64,000 bases of DNA, from NCBI RefSeq assembly GCF_016278385.1, contig NZ_JADQBY010000002.1:170338-234337 (forward strand), given 5' to 3'. The DNA is from Methanolobus sp. (GTDB taxonomy: Archaea; Halobacteriota; Methanosarcinia; Methanosarcinales; Methanosarcinaceae). A program made the translations under genes and the position numbers. The first letter of the stretch is position 1; every line of letters starts with the position of its first letter. Below the pieces are notes generated by a model. The model searched no databases, was not told the origin of the DNA, and was given only the letters and a program-made list of their open reading frames with translations. Positions 10,694 through 19,734 of the stretch are shown one piece after another.

Positions 10694-11554
10694 TTACCTG
10701 AGATACTTTATTGTTTCCCTAAACTGGTCTATACCGCAACGGTCGATGACATCACCCAGCCTTTCCCCTTCAAGGGCATTCTGGCGATAATAAGCAATGG
10801 TCTTTTCAAGTACATCAAACACAACTTCCTCGTCGTCAGTCTTAAGCAACTTCTGGCCCATGCGTGGCTTTTTACCAACCTTGCCTCCAACAAATACAGT
10901 GAATCCCTGTTCTTTTATTTGCATGGCATCTTTCCGACAGGCTGCAATGCATAAACCACAGGATACACACTTATTCATGTCCAGATATAAGCTGCCGTTC
11001 TCTATTGTTATGGCAGACATCCCACATGCTTTTTCACACTGCCTGCACATGACACAGTTTTCCTCAATAAATAGCGGTTCTAAAAAACCCATAATACCAA
11101 AATCATTTTCCTGAACTTTCAGACAGGATGCAGGACAGCCGGTTACCGCTATTTTGAATTTATATGGGACAGGTTTTGCAAAGTATATTTCATCTATTTT
11201 TTCACATATGCCCTGGCAGTCAATCAGACCGCGTTTACACACCCTGTCACCCTGGCATGCCACAACGGCCCTTATCTTCTTTCCTGATGCTCCGGGACCG
11301 ATTCCTGCAGACATCATCTGTTCACTTGCGTCCCCTGCATTATCTAAATGAACGAACGGTATCTCAATTCCCTGACGTGATGTTATGTGAACATAACCTT
11401 TGCCATACCGGTCTGCAGCATCGGCTACCGCTCTGAGATAGTCGGATGTCACATTGCCACCTGCTGCATGCAGACGCATTGAGAAGTAGTCATCCTGTCT
11501 CTGGGAAAGGAAACCGTTGTCTTTGAGCAGGTCTTTATCTGTATTTTTTGCCAT
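10694..11554 (-). CDS. small siroheme sulfite reductase-like protein with 2x[4Fe-4S] insert
   Basis: About 286 residues. The siroheme/[4Fe-4S] half-sites CX5C (CQGDRVC) and CX3C (CPASC) are both present, and two bacterial-ferredoxin motifs (CVMCRQCEKAC and CVSCGLCIAAC) lie in an insertion just after them. This is the small dissimilatory sulfite reductase-like type (Dsr-LP) found in many methanogens, whose natural substrate is unsettled; reduction of sulfite or another small oxyanion is possible. The ORF track starts at a GTG at 11563; the ATG at 11554 with GTGA upstream looks equally good or better. It shares its operon with the radical SAM gene downstream. Confidence 0.88.
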   Translation of the reverse strand: MAKNTDKDLLKDNGFLSQRQDDYFSMRLHAAGGNVTSDYLRAVADAADRYGKGYVHITSRQGIEIPFVHLDNAGDASEQMMSAGIGPGASGKKIRAVVACQGDRVCKRGLIDCQGICEKIDEIYFAKPVPYKFKIAVTGCPASCLKVQENDFGIMGFLEPLFIEENCVMCRQCEKACGMSAITIENGSLYLDMNKCVSCGLCIAACRKDAMQIKEQGFTVFVGGKVGKKPRMGQKLLKTDDEEVVFDVLEKTIAYYRQNALEGERLGDVIDRCGIDQFRETIKYLR

Positions 11555-11804
11555 TTGGGTCACTTTCTGTTCCAGTTTATATGGAATTTACTTGAAACGC
11601 CTGTAAATAGTGAAGGAAGATGAAGGCTATAATATTACACGAGATATTGTAAAAGCGTTTTGGATAATATCAAATCAATACTAAAATACAATGAATAATC
11701 ATTACCATGCGAACCTTCATCATTATTTAATTCAAATTTTGTTTTATACCATAAGAACAATATGACGCATCCTAAAAGGACATCCGTGATCCTGGGAGAT
11801 TGAG

Positions 11805-12965
11805 ATGCCTATTGATCCTATATGTAAAAAAATAGTCCCTGAGGACTCTCCGTGTAATACAGAATACGGAGGGAAAAAGTATCATTTTTGTTCAGATTGG
11901 TGCCAGGTTAAGTTCGAGCACCTCGAAAAAAGCGTAATACGAATGAAGAGATCGATCCCTGAAAAAGAGCGCATATCTTTTGGGAAACTAAGGAAGGATA
12001 TAATAAAGCAAGGGATATGTACTCTCTGCGGAGCCTGTGCAGCATCATGCGAGTCCATTGCTATAAAAAATGATCAGCCCACACTTGTTGACAAGTGTAC
12101 GGCATGTGGTGTTTGTTATAACCAGTGCCCTCGAACCATAACCACAGAAGAAGGACTGATCGGGAAACTGCGCAATGCTTACAGTGCACGTTCAGCACTC
12201 CCTGATATCAAGGGACAGGATGGCGGAGTTGTGACTGCAATGCTGTCCTATGCACTTGATGAAGGACTCATCGACTGTGCCATTGTCACCAAAAGATCGG
12301 AAGAAGAGCCGTGGAAACCTGTACCTATGATTGCACGAACATGCGAGGAATTGCTGGATTCCTCAGGCAGTATGTACAGCCACAGCATGACGATGAATGC
12401 CTTAATGAGTGCCATAAAACAGGGATGGAGAAGTATTGCTTTTGTGGGTCCAAGTTGTAATATCGATGCCGTCACCAAGATGCAAAAGAGTCCATACGGA
12501 TTCTTGAATCTTTTCATGAGAGCAAATATTCTAAAGATGGGACTTTTCTGCATGGATACTTTCAATTTCGAAGGAATAAAGGAATTTGTAGAAAGTAAGA
12601 ACATACGCCTGGAAGATGTTGAATCCATGAAAATACGCAAAGGTCAGTTCGAATTCCACACTCCTGAAGAACTTAAAGTCTATCCTCTCCATGAACTGGA
12701 CATGTACAGGAGCAGTTCGTGTAAATTTTGCACGGATATGGCTGCTGAGAATGCCGATATTTCTTTTGGTGGCGTTGGTACACCACAGGGCTGGACTACG
12801 GTAATTGCCCGCTCCGGCCTGGGATACGAGCTGTATAATGAAGCTGTAGACAATGGTTACATAGATTCACACCTGCTGGAAGAAAAAGAGATGAAGGGTG
12901 CTCTTAATCTTGCGAAGATGAAGAAGATCCAGATGTATTCACTCAACCGTAGGCAAAATATTTGA
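11805..12965 (+). CDS. YHS-ferredoxin-FrhB fusion (F420-dependent oxidoreductase subunit)
   Basis: 386 residues in three parts: an N-terminal YHS/TRASH-like metal-binding domain (DPICKKIV ... YHFCSDWC, residues 1-45), two [4Fe-4S] motifs (CTLCGACAASC and CTACGVCYNQC, about 65-110), and the FrhB/FdhB F420-hydrogenase beta fold (QDGGVVTAML, then GPSCNIDAVTKMQ, with CKFCTD towards the end). FrhB-type proteins pass electrons between F420 and iron-sulfur proteins. The YHS domain is not a standard part of the family and could sense or bind a metal. It is transcribed divergently from the sulfite reductase gene, which makes it a candidate electron donor (inference). Confidence 0.87.
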   Translation: MPIDPICKKIVPEDSPCNTEYGGKKYHFCSDWCQVKFEHLEKSVIRMKRSIPEKERISFGKLRKDIIKQGICTLCGACAASCESIAIKNDQPTLVDKCTACGVCYNQCPRTITTEEGLIGKLRNAYSARSALPDIKGQDGGVVTAMLSYALDEGLIDCAIVTKRSEEEPWKPVPMIARTCEELLDSSGSMYSHSMTMNALMSAIKQGWRSIAFVGPSCNIDAVTKMQKSPYGFLNLFMRANILKMGLFCMDTFNFEGIKEFVESKNIRLEDVESMKIRKGQFEFHTPEELKVYPLHELDMYRSSSCKFCTDMAAENADISFGGVGTPQGWTTVIARSGLGYELYNEAVDNGYIDSHLLEEKEMKGALNLAKMKKIQMYSLNRRQNI

Positions 12966-13255
12966 GATTTTATGGCGGCCCTGATACTGCCAATCTATTT
13001 TTATTAATTATTGTAAAATACTGTTGTGCAAATGAGATAGCAGTTTCGTAGATTCCTTCTTTTCAAAATAGAACATTAATATTATCATTTCCCCTGTGCT
13101 TGATAAAATTAATGAAGATTGAACAATTCTGACACTTACAGTTACTTTTACATGCCTTGCAATTGTATTTATGACAGGGATGCTGAAAGGAAATATCAGA
13201 GAGTAGTGACACAAAAAAACCTACTTTTTTAAGCATCATCATCCAATATTCTATT

Positions 13256-14062
13256 ATGACTTCCTATGACTACGTCCACGGTTATTCCGAAAGAGAATCT
13301 GTCCGCCTCTGTGAACAGGCAAACACGCTGTAAGATCTCCTGCACATCGATACAAAATACCCCGCAAGAAGCAAAGTTCTTGAAGCCGGTTGCGGCATCG
13401 GTGCACAGACGGTAATCCTCTCAAGGAACAACCCACAGGCACAGATAACGTCCATCGACATATCGGAGGACTCCCTGAACAAAGCAAAAGAACGTGCCGC
13501 AAAAGAGGGAGTCAAGAATGTGGAGTTCCGCGTGGAAAGCATCTTCGACCTCCCTTTTGAGAATGAGAGTTTCGACCACGTTTTCGTCTGTTTCGTACTC
13601 GAACACCTAAAGGAACCAGTTCAGGCCCTTGCTAACCTGCGCAGAGTGCTCAAAAAAGGAGGCAACATCACTGTCATCGAAGGCGACCACGGCTCATGTT
13701 TTTTCCACCCCGAAACAGAGGACGCAGTGAAAGCCTGGAACAGCCTTGTTGATGTTCAGGTAAGACTTGGTGGTAATTCACTCATTGGCAGGCAGGTTTA
13801 TCCGCTAATCAAAAAAGCAGGCTTTACTGACATTACAGTCTCACCCCGCATGGTTTACAGCGATTCCAGCCGTCCTCACATGGAGGAAGGTTTTGTTAGA
13901 AGGACCATAATACCTATGGTTGAAGGTGTTAGAGAGTGTGCCATTGAGATGGGAATTATTGATGCGGAGTCTTTTGACAGAGGGATTGAGGATTTGCACA
14001 GGACGGCGGCGGAGTACGGGACTTTTAATTATATGTTCTTAAAGGGCGTGGGGAAGAAATAA
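13256..14062 (+). pseudogene. SAM methyltransferase copy 1, broken by a TAA codon
   Basis: Reading from the ATG at 13256 gives the same protein as the intact gene at 18259, in the same 269-codon length, except that codon 26 is TAA (13331-13333) where the intact copy has GAA. The frame is otherwise open to the shared stop; the ORF track only shows the part from an internal ATG at 13520. SAM motif I (EAGCGIGAQT) lies between the stop and the internal ATG, so a reinitiated product would lack the cofactor site. TAA rules out pyrrolysine read-through (TAG). Confidence 0.85.
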
Positions 14063-14107
14063 AACAAGAAATAACAGTATAATGTTTCACACTTATTTTA
14101 TTAAAAT

Positions 14108-14950
14108 TTAATCTAAATCAGATATTTCTTTTGCTACTGACCACATCTCTTTAAATTTCACATGGAGCTCTTTTGACATTATCGGGTCATTTACCATGAC
14201 CATACCAAATATTTTATCTGAATTGATCGGATCATTGATTTCCAATATAACCAGTTGTTTGTCGATCAATACAAATTTATGTAGAGTTTCCAAATACCGT
14301 ATGTCGAGATGCTTAGAAATATTCTGCATTATTGATTCATTTCTTACTGACTCTTTCAATTGCATTAAAGAAGCAGATAGAACCGGATTTGGATCTATTA
14401 TTTTAATTTTCACTTCTTTTTGCATCAAAGGAAGAAGAGTATCATTGAATATTGAAGGAAACATATCCTTAAATTGTTCAGATCCCATTGACTTGATCGT
14501 TCTTGGAACAACAACACATATTTCTTTTTTTGCCCCCCGATAAACCCGCCTAATCATTTTCATGACTTCTTCGTTTCCCATTGCAGCTGACCAAAATATA
14601 TTTCCTTCTTTTACCTGGCTGCTATAGTGGGACAGGTTACCCTCAATAGTATCTATTGTCTCCCGAAATGTACCAAGTTCCCTATTTATTTCATGCTCTT
14701 TTCGAAGGTAATAATTTTCGAACGCAATATTTGCCTCTACTGCACGATATTTTTTTGGTCTTGAATGTTGGACTTCAATAAATCCCATATTATCCAGGTT
14801 TTCTAAAACAGCATATATCTTACCCATGGGGATTTTTGATAGTTTAGATAAATCAGTGGCTTCTATAAGTCCTTCCTTCAATGTGGTCAAATATGCAACG
14901 GATTCGTATTTGTTGAATCCAATATTCCTTAATAATTGCTCATTTTCCAT
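14108..14950 (-). CDS. TrmB-family transcriptional regulator
   Basis: 280 residues. The N-terminal winged helix (LLRNIGFNKYESVAYLTTLKEG ... IPMGKIYAVLENLDNMGFI) matches the TrmB DNA-binding domain. A coiled linker follows, then a C-terminal phospholipase-D-like sensor fold seen in this family. It is divergent from the CARDB/ABC operon starting at 15150, with two palindromes in the 199-bp gap, so it probably controls that operon and itself. The effector is unknown; there is no obvious sugar-binding signature. Confidence 0.88.
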   Translation of the reverse strand: MENEQLLRNIGFNKYESVAYLTTLKEGLIEATDLSKLSKIPMGKIYAVLENLDNMGFIEVQHSRPKKYRAVEANIAFENYYLRKEHEINRELGTFRETIDTIEGNLSHYSSQVKEGNIFWSAAMGNEEVMKMIRRVYRGAKKEICVVVPRTIKSMGSEQFKDMFPSIFNDTLLPLMQKEVKIKIIDPNPVLSASLMQLKESVRNESIMQNISKHLDIRYLETLHKFVLIDKQLVILEINDPINSDKIFGMVMVNDPIMSKELHVKFKEMWSVAKEISDLD

Positions 14951-14996
14951 AATTCAACCTACTCATGGTTTACTATAGAGTGAAATTGCTATATCT

Positions 14997-15016
14997 AAAC
15001 AACCATATAGTTGTTT
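14997..15016. promoter_or_regulatory. palindromic operator candidate 1
   Basis: AAACAACCATATAGTTGTTT has perfect 7-bp arms around CATATA and runs into the TATA-like tract TTTATATAG. It lies between the divergent TrmB gene and the CARDB/ABC operon. Confidence 0.55.
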
Positions 15017-15036
15017 ATATAGATAACGTAATCTTG

Positions 15037-15051
15037 TCCCATACTATGGGA
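15037..15051. promoter_or_regulatory. palindromic operator candidate 2
   Basis: TCCCATACTATGGGA is a perfect palindrome with 7-bp arms around one central base, 20 bp downstream of the first palindrome and in the same divergent promoter region. Confidence 0.5.
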
Positions 15052-15149
15052 ATTACCAATGTCTTTACGAAAATAGGATCACACATCCCACAATAGAAAA
15101 TCGATAACTCTAACTGGATTATGAAGCACAGTCATAAGAGGTATTCTTA

Positions 15150-16316
15150 ATGAAACAAAATATGAAACACATTCGTATGTTTATGACAATTTTATTATTG
15201 ACCTTTATCGGTACCTCAATGGTTTGTTCTGCAGGTGTCAATGGTATTGGAATAACTAGTATGGAAATCACACCTCAGCCAGCAGAACCAGGAAATGATC
15301 TTACTCTAAAAATAAGGGTCATCAACGAGGGCGTGGAGAGCATCGAAGACTTTTCATTGAAAATAGACGTGAAATATCCTTTTTACCTGAAGAGCGAAAG
15401 TAAGAATTTCGAGAACAAGAGAACATTGAACATTGGTTCATCTGTCGATAACACCTATTATTTGGCAATTGATCCCAATGCCGTCTCTGGAACTTATCCG
15501 GTGGAATTCGATGTTTACATCAATGACGTGATACTTAATCCATCTGATAACAATGTATACATACAGATCATAGGGAAACCAGATCTTACCATAAAAGCTG
15601 ATACTATTGACAGAATAGCCCCTGGAGATACGTTCCCATTGCAACTATCAGTAAATAACATTGGCACCGGAATGGCGAAGAATATCAAGGTCAGTTCTGA
15701 ATCGGAGAGTATTTTGATGCGTGGATCTAACATTGAACTTATCAGTAAGATAATGCCAGCGGAAACATCACAGATAGAATGTAATTTCATTGTGAAAAAT
15801 GATCTGGAGCCTGATGCATACAAATTCCCTGTTAAACTTGAATATATCGATGAACAGGGAACCAGCTATGCATTGACCTACGACATTGGGCTAAATGTAC
15901 TAAACCGGGCAGAGGTTGGCATCCAAAATATAAAGATCACACCTACGCCAATCACACCTCTGGATAAAGTTCACATTGCAGGTATTGTCGAAAATACAGG
16001 AAACGGTGACGCAAAACAAGTAGTTGTACAACTGATGACTGAAGAAGGAGATTACAAGTCTTTTATCGGCCAGCTTAAAACTGATGATGATGCACCTTTC
16101 TATTTAGATATTGATCCGGGATCTGCAGGTCAGAAAAACTTCAATCTCACCATAGCCTATATCGATGATTTTGGCTCACATAATGTAAATCAGACAATCC
16201 CAGTCCAGGTCACCAGACCAAAAAGCAACGTGCTCCTGGCCATTTTCGTGATCTTGGTTATAGCCGGATCCGCCTATATGATACTCAAAAAGAGGCAGGA
16301 TGGAAATGGACAATAA
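15150..16316 (+). CDS. secreted, membrane-anchored CARDB-type protein
   Basis: 388 residues: a signal peptide at about 6-28 ending VCSAG, three repeated beta-rich modules of CARDB/COG1361 type (ITPQPAEPGNDLTLKIRV, later ITPTPITPLDKVHIAGIV), and a C-terminal helix (VLLAIFVILVIAGSAYMIL) followed by a basic tail. The bulk of the protein should lie outside the cytoplasmic membrane. It overlaps the FtsX-type permease gene by 17 nt, and the ATPase follows, so the three probably form one complex. The domain type suggests substrate capture or cell-surface contact; the cargo is unknown. Confidence 0.85.
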   Translation: MKQNMKHIRMFMTILLLTFIGTSMVCSAGVNGIGITSMEITPQPAEPGNDLTLKIRVINEGVESIEDFSLKIDVKYPFYLKSESKNFENKRTLNIGSSVDNTYYLAIDPNAVSGTYPVEFDVYINDVILNPSDNNVYIQIIGKPDLTIKADTIDRIAPGDTFPLQLSVNNIGTGMAKNIKVSSESESILMRGSNIELISKIMPAETSQIECNFIVKNDLEPDAYKFPVKLEYIDEQGTSYALTYDIGLNVLNRAEVGIQNIKITPTPITPLDKVHIAGIVENTGNGDAKQVVVQLMTEEGDYKSFIGQLKTDDDAPFYLDIDPGSAGQKNFNLTIAYIDDFGSHNVNQTIPVQVTRPKSNVLLAIFVILVIAGSAYMILKKRQDGNGQ

Positions 16317-17508
16317 TGACCTCAAAGTAATGACCTTTTTAGCGTATAAGAACCTCACTAAAAGCAAAGTTACTTTCATGGTCATTGTTGCCGTAATGGC
16401 AATGAGCTTTCTTTCCATTACATTCTTTGCATCAATCATTGATGGTCTGGGTTACGAATTTGAGGAAGGGATGATAAGGGGACAAACCGGACACCTCATG
16501 ATCGAACCCCAGGAAGATGAACTTTACATTTATGATTCAGCTAAACTTGTAAAGAACATCAGAAGAATTCCCGAGGTTGTGGGAGTAGCAAGGAGACAGG
16601 ATGCAAGTGCAGTTGCCAGGCATGAAAATATAGAGATTGGAAACCCTGTTCTTTTCATAGAACCTGAAAATGAGAAACATGTTTCAGATTATTGGAATAG
16701 TGTCCTTGTGGGGGAGTATCTTTCCCAAAGAGATACCGAGGAGCTGCTAATTGGAGCAAATCTGGTAAAATCCTATGCCGAAGAAGGAGATACTCAAAAA
16801 AGGTTTGATGTAGATGTTGGGGATAGAATCACATTGAGTTTTAGCAATGGATTTGTAAAAGAGTACAAAATAAAAGGCATATACAAGACAGGATCACGCT
16901 TTGTCGACGACAAAATAATAATTAATTTTGATCAGTACCAAGCTATATTTAATTCTACAGATGATGTTGCATCTAACATTTTAATAGCACTTCCGGAAAG
17001 AGGTATGGAAGAATACTATACAAGAGAGATTATTGATCTTGGTGTCAGTGAACAGATCAACCAATGGCAGACAAAAATGGGAGCTGTCAATCAGTTTGTA
17101 GGGAGCCTTCAGATCACAAACCAGATAACTGGTACAATTGGACTTCTCACGGCTTTTGCAACGATATATATCATTATATTCATCAATGTCACAAACAAAA
17201 GAAAACAAATAGGAATACTCAAAGCAGTGGGAATCAAAAAACAAATAATCCTGGGATCATATGTCCTCCAGTCATTTGCTTATGGCATTACAGGAGTTAT
17301 AATTGGAAATGTGGTAATGCAACTATTGCTATTGCTTCTGTCAATACACCCACTTAACATGCCAATTGGGCCAGTAATCCCTATTTTGACTACCGAGAGA
17401 CTTATGGTGACCAGTGCAACGCTTATATTGGCATCAATAATAGCCGGTTTTTTCCCATCTAAAAAAGCGGCTGATGAGAACATACTGGATGCAATATTTG
17501 GAGGATGA
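16300..17508 (+). CDS. ABC transporter permease, FtsX/MacB/LolC type
   Basis: 402 residues with the topology of the family: an N-terminal helix (about 24-46), a large extracytoplasmic domain (to about 275) and three C-terminal helices, including the segment NKRKQIGILKAVGIKK that precedes the second last helix. Such permeases act with a short ATPase to drive mechanical work on envelope lipoproteins or export rather than uptake. It overlaps the CARDB gene upstream and the ATPase downstream (ATGA overlap at 17505-17508), showing tight translational coupling. Confidence 0.9.
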   Translation: MEMDNNDLKVMTFLAYKNLTKSKVTFMVIVAVMAMSFLSITFFASIIDGLGYEFEEGMIRGQTGHLMIEPQEDELYIYDSAKLVKNIRRIPEVVGVARRQDASAVARHENIEIGNPVLFIEPENEKHVSDYWNSVLVGEYLSQRDTEELLIGANLVKSYAEEGDTQKRFDVDVGDRITLSFSNGFVKEYKIKGIYKTGSRFVDDKIIINFDQYQAIFNSTDDVASNILIALPERGMEEYYTREIIDLGVSEQINQWQTKMGAVNQFVGSLQITNQITGTIGLLTAFATIYIIIFINVTNKRKQIGILKAVGIKKQIILGSYVLQSFAYGITGVIIGNVVMQLLLLLLSIHPLNMPIGPVIPILTTERLMVTSATLILASIIAGFFPSKKAADENILDAIFGG

Positions 17509-18206
17509 GCATGGGAAGGGCTATCATCAAAACCGAGCACCTTGAAAGAGTTTACATAAATGGTGCAGTAAAAACATACGCTCTTCGGGATATCAGTATT
17601 GAGATCAAAGAAGGTGAGTTTGTTGCCATCATGGGAAAAAGTGGAAGTGGAAAAAGCACTTTGTTGCACCAGTTGGGACTTTTGGATAAACCTACTAAAG
17701 GAAACATAATCATAGACGATCATGACGTCATCAACATCTCTGAAAAAGAAAGGACAAGATTCAGACTTGATGAATTAGGCTATGTTTTCCAATCATATAA
17801 TCTTATACCGGAACTTACCGCCATAGAAAATGTCTATATCACACCAATGGCAAGGAATTTTAAAAAAGAAGAGTACGAGAAAATGGCAGAGGACATTCTT
17901 ACTGCAGTTGGGCTTAATGATCGGATGTATCATTACCCATCTGAACTTTCCGGAGGGCAACAGCAAAGAGTATCCATTGCAAGAGCACTTGTAAATAAAC
18001 CAAAGATACTTTTTGCGGATGAACCCACTGCAAACCTTGATTCTGCATCCTCAGAAGATGTCATAAATCTGTTCCGGAAATTCAACCAAGAGATAGGTCA
18101 AACCATAGTAATGGTAACCCATGAAATTGAGGAAGGTGAGAAAGCAGACCGGATCATCTGGGTCAAGGATGGATTACTAGATATGGACAAACAGCAGAAT
18201 ATCTGA
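17505..18206 (+). CDS. ABC transporter ATPase, LolD/MacB type
   Basis: 233 residues with all motifs: Walker A GKSGSGKST, Q loop (FQSYNLIPELTA), signature LSGGQQQR, Walker B ILFADEPTANLDS and H loop VTHE. Length and sequence fit the LolD/MacB ATPases that partner FtsX-type permeases. Its ATG overlaps the permease stop. The operon most likely ends here, 52 nt before the intact methyltransferase gene. Confidence 0.93.
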   Translation: MSMGRAIIKTEHLERVYINGAVKTYALRDISIEIKEGEFVAIMGKSGSGKSTLLHQLGLLDKPTKGNIIIDDHDVINISEKERTRFRLDELGYVFQSYNLIPELTAIENVYITPMARNFKKEEYEKMAEDILTAVGLNDRMYHYPSELSGGQQQRVSIARALVNKPKILFADEPTANLDSASSEDVINLFRKFNQEIGQTIVMVTHEIEEGEKADRIIWVKDGLLDMDKQQNI

Positions 18207-18258
18207 TTTTACAGACAAAACACGTGCATTTTTAAGTCTATCCGTACAATATTCTACT

Positions 18259-19065
18259 ATGGCCTCCTATGACTACGTTCACGGCTATTCCGAAAGAGAA
18301 TCTGTCCGCCTATGCGACCAGGCAAACACACTGGAAGAACTCCTGCACAGCGATACAAAATACCCGGCAAACAGCAAAGTGCTTGAAGCCGGATGTGGTA
18401 TCGGTGCCCAGACGGTAATCCTCTCAAGGAACAGCCCACAGGCAAAAATAACATCCATAGACATATCAGAGGACTCACTGAACAAAGCTAATGAACGTGC
18501 TGCAAAAGAGGGAGTTAAAAATGTGGAGTTTCGTGTGGAAAGCATCTTTCACCTCCCATTTGAAGATGAGAGCTTCGACCACATTTTCGTCTGCTTCGTG
18601 CTTGAACACCTAAAGGAACCGGTTCAGGCTCTTGCAAACCTGCGCAGAGTACTCAGGAAAGGGGGCACTATCACCGTCATTGAAGGCGATCACGGCTCAT
18701 GTTTCTTCCACCCGCAAACAGAGGACGCAGTAAAAGCCTGGAATAGCCTTGTAGAAGCGCAGGCAAGGCTCGGAGGCAATTCACTCATCGGCAGGCAAAT
18801 CTATCCGCTTATCAAAAAAGCAGGCTTCACTGACATTACAGTCTCACCCCGCATGGTTTACAGCGATTCCAGCAGGCCACACATGGAGGAAGGTTTTGTG
18901 AGAAGGACCATTATTCCTATGGTTGAAGGTGTCAGGGAGAGTGCCATTGAACTAGGAATTATTGATACTGAGAGTTTTGACAGAGGGATTGAGGACCTGC
19001 ACAGGACTGCAGCGGAGTATGGGACTTTTGTTTATAGTTTCTTTAAGGGGGTTGGGAGGAAATAA
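18259..19065 (+). CDS. class I SAM-dependent methyltransferase, intact copy 2
   Basis: 268 residues. SAM motif I (LEAGCGIGAQT), acidic motif (ITSIDIS), post-I motif (VEFRVESIFHLPFEDESFD) and LRRVLRKGGTITVIEGD define a small-molecule class I methyltransferase of the UbiE/Methyltransf_11 type. The substrate is not evident. It is nearly identical along its whole length to the broken copy at 13256, and the two direct copies bracket the TrmB-CARDB-ABC cassette. The upstream sequence before the ATG (CAATATTCTA) is also shared. Confidence 0.88.
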   Translation: MASYDYVHGYSERESVRLCDQANTLEELLHSDTKYPANSKVLEAGCGIGAQTVILSRNSPQAKITSIDISEDSLNKANERAAKEGVKNVEFRVESIFHLPFEDESFDHIFVCFVLEHLKEPVQALANLRRVLRKGGTITVIEGDHGSCFFHPQTEDAVKAWNSLVEAQARLGGNSLIGRQIYPLIKKAGFTDITVSPRMVYSDSSRPHMEEGFVRRTIIPMVEGVRESAIELGIIDTESFDRGIEDLHRTAAEYGTFVYSFFKGVGRK

Positions 19066-19082
19066 ACTCCCTAGATGTCTAA

Positions 19083-19691
19083 TTATTTGAACTGACGATC
19101 CAAATCATTTGCCAGTTTGTTTAGTGGACTTGCACTGGCAAAATGCTCAGATTGTGACGAAGCAACCAGTATACCTCCTAATATTGTTGCAACGTCATAT
19201 TCACCCAGAACCTGATCAAGGAATGAGAATCCAATTCCTAACCATAAGTCGTATTCCACTTCACTAAAATCGTCAAAAAACAAAATGATACCCACTTTAT
19301 CAGGCGATTGATCCTTTATTAGCACGTAATGGACATCTTTCACTTTGACTTTTTTCTCTCCATACACCACATCATATGGTTCCCTCCTTGGCCTGAACTT
19401 AACAACAGACCATTTATCCATTTGTGGAGCAGCAGAATAGAGCTTTTTAACATCTTCAAAAGCAGAAATAATTCCACCTGCACTTAAAACGAACTCTCTT
19501 TTTCCATTGACAATTGGACCAAATTCAAAGACAATATCTTTGTTTACCTGCATCATTTGAGAATGAAGCTCCTTGAAAACAGAATCCTGGTCTTTTTCAA
19601 AATTCAGTATCTTTTCTTCGTTTTTCTGGAACCATGACCAGAATTTTTGTTCTTTGCTTTTAAAAATGGAAATCATAGCACCACACATCAT
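19083..19691 (-). CDS. hypothetical protein, about 200 residues
   Basis: 202 residues, soluble, no signal peptide. The N-terminal part is charged and helical (KEQKFWSWFQKNEEKILNFEKDQDSVF), then alternating strands (VLSAGGIISAF; WSVVKFRPRR; YVLIKDQSPDKVGIILFFDDF). The N-terminus recalls small conserved proteins found scattered in bacteria and archaea whose role is unknown. An ATG at codon 6 (MISIFKSKEQ) is an alternative start. It is AT-rich, like its neighbour at 19735 on the same strand. I do not recognise a function. Confidence 0.65.
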   Translation of the reverse strand: MMCGAMISIFKSKEQKFWSWFQKNEEKILNFEKDQDSVFKELHSQMMQVNKDIVFEFGPIVNGKREFVLSAGGIISAFEDVKKLYSAAPQMDKWSVVKFRPRREPYDVVYGEKKVKVKDVHYVLIKDQSPDKVGIILFFDDFSEVEYDLWLGIGFSFLDQVLGEYDVATILGGILVASSQSEHFASASPLNKLANDLDRQFK

Positions 19692-19734
19692 AATATTTTA
19701 ATTGATAGTAATTGGGACAGTGTATAAATATCTA

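Noticed and set aside
13008-13214. 68-residue reverse ORF between the FrhB fusion and methyltransferase copy 1
   Set aside because: No ribosome site, no domain, biased composition; the gap seems non-coding.
13331-13333. Pyrrolysine read-through in methyltransferase copy 1
   Set aside because: The codon is TAA, not TAG, and the intact copy has a sense codon here.
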